Shown: positions 61,273-64,000 of the stretch, piece by piece
How positions within the stretch are numbered: the first letter of the stretch is position 1
Layout: each line of letters starts with the position of its first letter
DNA from: Asticcacaulis machinosus
GTDB lineage: Bacteria; Pseudomonadota; Alphaproteobacteria; Caulobacterales; Caulobacteraceae
DNA: 64,000 bases
Direction of reading: 5' to 3'
Assembly: GCF_028550435.1 (NCBI RefSeq)
Contig: NZ_JAQQKV010000002.1
Location: 868,001 to 932,000 of the forward strand
The notes under the pieces: model-generated
Seen by the model: the letters and a program-made list of their open reading frames with translations, nothing else
What the model was told of the DNA's origin: nothing
Database searches by the model: none
Made by a program: the position numbers and the translations under genes

Positions 61273-62578
61273 TACCGTTCAATCTTCTCTGGCTGAAACC
61301 CGCGCGCCGGCAAAAGTCGATCTGAAAACGGCTGTGGCCAAGCGCCTGAAAGCCCGTCACGCGGCGGAGATGCGTTTTCGTGCCTATGGCGTACTGGCCA
61401 TCTGCGTGGCGGTGCTGTTTCTCGGCATCCTGCTGGAGCGCATTGTCCATCAGGGCTATACTGCCTTTGTCACCCACTCGATCACGACGGAGGTCTATCT
61501 CGACCCCAACCGGATCGACCCGACCGACATTATGGGCGCCAACTACGACCAGATGATCACTGAGCAGGTCATGGCCAAGATGGGTGTGGCCGAAGATGAA
61601 TACGGCACGACATCGGGTGAGTATAAAGAAATCCTGTCGCCGGATCTGGGCTTTAAGGCGCTTGAGGCCCTCCGTGATGATCCAAAGCTTTTGGGTAAGA
61701 AGATCAGCCTGACATCACCGATCGCGGCCAATGCCGACCTTTATTACAAAGGCGAAATTAGCCGGGACATCGTTGAGGCGGATCGCAATGTTTCCGATCA
61801 GCAGATGGTGTGGATGGATGACCTGAAAACCAAAGGTTTGGTCAAGGGCCATTTCAATACCTATCTGTTCACCAATACCGACTCGACCCAACCGGAACTG
61901 GCTGGCCTCCTAGGGGCGATCATGGGTTCGGCCATGATGCTGCTGGTGACGGCGGCGCTGGCTATTCCGATTGGTGTGGGGGCGGCTCTGTTCCTTGAAG
62001 AGTTTGCGCCAAAGAATCGTTGGACGGCCCTGATCGAGGTCAATATCAACAACCTGGCCGCGGTGCCTTCGATCGTTTATGGTTTGCTGGGGCTTGCGGT
62101 ATTCATCAACTGGCTGGGTATGCCGCGCTCATCGCCGCTGGTTGGCGGTGTGGTGCTGGCCCTGATGGCCCTGCCGACCGTGATTATTGCCACCCGCTCA
62201 TCGCTGCGGGCCGTGCCGCCATCGATCCGCGAAGCCGCCCTTGGTATCGGCGCCTCAAAGACTCAGGCGGTGTTTCACCATGTGCTGCCGCTGGCCATGC
62301 CGGGTATTATGACCGGCACCATCATATCTCTGGCCCACGCTCTGGGTGAGACGGCACCGCTGTTGATGATCGGCATGATCTCCTTCGTACCGGGTCTGCC
62401 GGAAAGCGTCACCTCGGCCGCCTCGGTTCTGCCGGTTCAGATCTTCATCTGGGAAAACGCCTCTGAGCGCGCTTTCCATGAACGTACCGCCGCCGCCATT
62501 ATCGTGCTTCTGGTCTTCATGATCGTCATGAACCTGGCGGCGATTCTGCTGCGTCGTCGCTTTGAAAGACGGTGGTAA
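61265..62578 (+). CDS. pstA: phosphate ABC transporter permease PstA
   Basis: 437 residues, again the long alphaproteobacterial form. A first TM helix ([17 protein letters not shown]) is followed by a large periplasmic region (residues about 75-200), then the permease domain: [29 protein letters not shown] and the coupling loop [27 protein letters not shown]. It overlaps pstC at the start. With pstB it forms the inner-membrane part of the high-affinity phosphate transporter. Confidence 0.96.
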   Translation: MTDTVQSSLAETRAPAKVDLKTAVAKRLKARHAAEMRFRAYGVLAICVAVLFLGILLERIVHQGYTAFVTHSITTEVYLDPNRIDPTDIMGANYDQMITEQVMAKMGVAEDEYGTTSGEYKEILSPDLGFKALEALRDDPKLLGKKISLTSPIAANADLYYKGEISRDIVEADRNVSDQQMVWMDDLKTKGLVKGHFNTYLFTNTDSTQPELAGLLGAIMGSAMMLLVTAALAIPIGVGAALFLEEFAPKNRWTALIEVNINNLAAVPSIVYGLLGLAVFINWLGMPRSSPLVGGVVLALMALPTVIIATRSSLRAVPPSIREAALGIGASKTQAVFHHVLPLAMPGIMTGTIISLAHALGETAPLLMIGMISFVPGLPESVTSAASVLPVQIFIWENASERAFHERTAAAIIVLLVFMIVMNLAAILLRRRFERRW

Positions 62579-62580
62579 TT

Positions 62581-63420
62581 ATGAAACTCTATACGCGCCC
62601 GCTCTACGCCCCTGATACGTCCATCGGTAAACCCAGAGACCCGTCCATGACCACGACCGCCACAACCCCGAAGTTCGTCGCCCGTGACGTCAAGGTCCAC
62701 TACGGTGACAAGCAAGCTCTGCACGGCATTGATATCGACATTCTCGATAAGTCGGTAACCGCTTTCATCGGCCCGTCGGGCTGCGGTAAGTCGACTTTCC
62801 TGCGCTGCCTGAACCGCATGAACGATACCATCCCAAGCGCCCGCGTTGACGGCACCATCCTGCTCGACGGCGAAGACCTGAACGACCGTAAGGTTGATCC
62901 GGTCGTCCTGCGGGCCCGCGTCGGTATGGTGTTCCAAAAGCCGAACCCGTTCCCCAAGACCATCTATGAGAACGTTGCCTATGGCCCGAAGATTCATGGC
63001 CTGGCGACCTCGAAAGAAGAGATGGATCACATTGTCGAAAGCTCGCTCAAAAAAGCGTCGCTGTGGAACGAAGTCTCTGATCGCCTGCACCAGCAGGGCA
63101 CCGGCCTGTCCGGCGGCCAGCAGCAGCGTCTGGTCATTGCCCGCGCCATTGCGGTTGGCCCCGAAGTCATCCTGATGGATGAGCCCTGTTCGGCGCTTGA
63201 CCCGATCGCGACCGCTAAGATCGAAGAACTGATCGATGAACTGCGTCAGCAGTTCTGCATCGTTATCGTTACGCACTCGATGGCGCAGGCCGCGCGGGTG
63301 TCACAAAAAACCGCCTTCTTCCACCTCGGCAATCTGGTCGAAGTCGGCAACACCGAAGATATCTTCACCAATCCTAAAGACCAGCGCACTCAGGATTATA
63401 TTACTGGGCGCTTTGGATAA
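62581..63420 (+). CDS. pstB: phosphate ABC transporter ATP-binding protein
   Basis: 279 residues from the ATG at 62581, which has GGTGG upstream; M at 62647 ([20 protein letters not shown]) is a credible shorter start. ATPase motifs: Walker [11 protein letters not shown]-loop VFQKPNPFP, signature LSGGQQQRL, Walker [14 protein letters not shown] and H-loop [21 protein letters not shown] is the PstB signature. It energises PstCA and is part of the phosphate-sensing complex with PhoU. It ends 10 bases before phoU. Confidence 0.95.
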   Translation: MKLYTRPLYAPDTSIGKPRDPSMTTTATTPKFVARDVKVHYGDKQALHGIDIDILDKSVTAFIGPSGCGKSTFLRCLNRMNDTIPSARVDGTILLDGEDLNDRKVDPVVLRARVGMVFQKPNPFPKTIYENVAYGPKIHGLATSKEEMDHIVESSLKKASLWNEVSDRLHQQGTGLSGGQQQRLVIARAIAVGPEVILMDEPCSALDPIATAKIEELIDELRQQFCIVIVTHSMAQAARVSQKTAFFHLGNLVEVGNTEDIFTNPKDQRTQDYITGRFG

Positions 63421-63430
63421 GGACTGACAC

Positions 63431-64000
63431 ATGAACCCGCATACCGTTAAGACCTACGGCGAAGAACTGGATCAATTGTCGGCTGAGGTCATCCTGATGG
63501 GTGGGCTGGCTGAGGCTCAGGTCGCTGATGCCGTCGAAGCCGTGGCCCGCCGCGATGTCGCTCTGGCCCAAAGCGTCATCCAGCGCGATCAGCGTCTGGA
63601 TGAACTGGAAAAAGACATTGAGCGCAAGGCCATTCGCCTGATCGCCCTGCGCCAGCCGATGGCGTCTGACTTACGCAAAACCGTGTCGGCCATGAAGATC
63701 GCCACCTCGCTGGAGCGTACCGGCGATCTGGCCAAGAACATTGCCAAACGCTCACTGGTCATTTCCGAGTCCGAGCCGATGTCGGGCCTGACCCGCTCGA
63801 TCGAGCGCATGGGCAAGCTGGTGTCGTCGCGCCTGCGCGATGTGCTGGATGCCTACAAGGGCTCAAAGCTCGATATCGCCCAAGCCGTTTGGTCGTCGGA
63901 TACCGAAGTCGATGAACACTATAACGCCATGTTCCGCGAACTTCTGACCTACATGATGGGCGATCCGCGCACCATTTCGGCCTGCACCCACGTCCTGTTC
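63431..64000 (+). CDS. phoU: phosphate signalling regulator PhoU, 3' end outside window
   Basis: 190 residues are visible, running to the window edge; the family has about 220-235. It shows two PhoU helical repeats: LSAEVILMGGLAEAQV ... RDVALAQSVIQRDQRLDELEKDIERKAIRLIALRQP, then MASDLRKTVSAMKIATSLERTGDLAKNIAKRS with the metal-site ERTGD motif. The second repeat begins after AWSSDTEVDEHYNAMFRELLTYM. PhoU links PstB to PhoR to silence the regulon when phosphate is plentiful. It is cotranscribed with pstB. Confidence 0.95.
   Translation, partial: MNPHTVKTYGEELDQLSAEVILMGGLAEAQVADAVEAVARRDVALAQSVIQRDQRLDELEKDIERKAIRLIALRQPMASDLRKTVSAMKIATSLERTGDLAKNIAKRSLVISESEPMSGLTRSIERMGKLVSSRLRDVLDAYKGSKLDIAQAVWSSDTEVDEHYNAMFRELLTYMMGDPRTISACTHVLF

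Overview
This 64 kb window is chromosomal DNA from an alphaproteobacterium. It most likely belongs to the Caulobacterales (an Asticcacaulis- or Caulobacter-like organism). Pointers are the order rplU-rpmA-GNAT-obgE ... nadD-rsfS-rlmH-envC, a perfect CtrA-type TTAA-N7-TTAA box close to a GANTC site, an operator like those of Caulobacter xylose genes, a pseudaminic acid locus, the cysG-DUF2849-cysI-DUF934-cysH operon, and small palindromic intergenic repeats. I see no rRNA, tRNA, CRISPR array, transposase or prophage. Base composition looks fairly uniform and GC-rich by eye, with a few AT-richer small genes (12061-12429, 30158-30805, 53240-53815).

Layout. 1-6632 (minus strand) holds envC (cut by the window edge), a secreted glycine-rich protein, rlmH, rsfS, nadD, obgE, a GNAT gene, rpmA and rplU. 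6934-16245 (mostly plus) holds a histidine-rich CobW GTPase with a WD40 partner, mtgA, an M2 dipeptidase lipoprotein, a small membrane protein with a cytochrome-oxidase-like motif, a 2OG-Fe(II) oxygenase, a two-TM trypsin-like protease and an OmpA-type lipoprotein. 16291-29048 is a surface-sugar locus: a WecG/TagA transferase, then pseB, pseC, pseI, pseF, pseG and pseH. Between pseF and pseG lie seven further genes: a phytanoyl-CoA-type dioxygenase, an acyl carrier protein, two ketoacyl synthase III paralogues, a Rieske oxygenase, an SDR reductase and an alpha/beta hydrolase. This is the most remarkable part of the window. It suggests that a custom, oxygenated acyl group is built on a dedicated carrier protein and attached to pseudaminic acid or its precursor.

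29116-35418 holds msrB, a small secreted protein, a five-TM protein, an aldehyde dehydrogenase behind a LacI-type operator, a DegT-family aminotransferase and amtB. 35820-41794 is gltD-gltB. With amtB upstream it forms an ammonium-assimilation block. 41867-52000 is mainly sulfur assimilation: cysH (APS-reductase type), DUF934, cysI, DUF2849, cysG and cysK, with two GFA-family genes (one apparently degenerate), a ferredoxin-NADP reductase and a LysR regulator nearby. 52243-57911 holds amino-acid genes thrB, thrC, proB and proA. 58199-64000 is the phosphate-starvation cluster phoR-pstC-pstA-pstB-phoU (phoU cut by the edge), with two Pho-box-like sites.

Several families of short palindromic repeats are scattered between genes. 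One supplies the ribosome binding site of the WD40 gene, one overlaps the 3' end of pseI, and one lies between obgE and nadD, where many relatives carry proBA.
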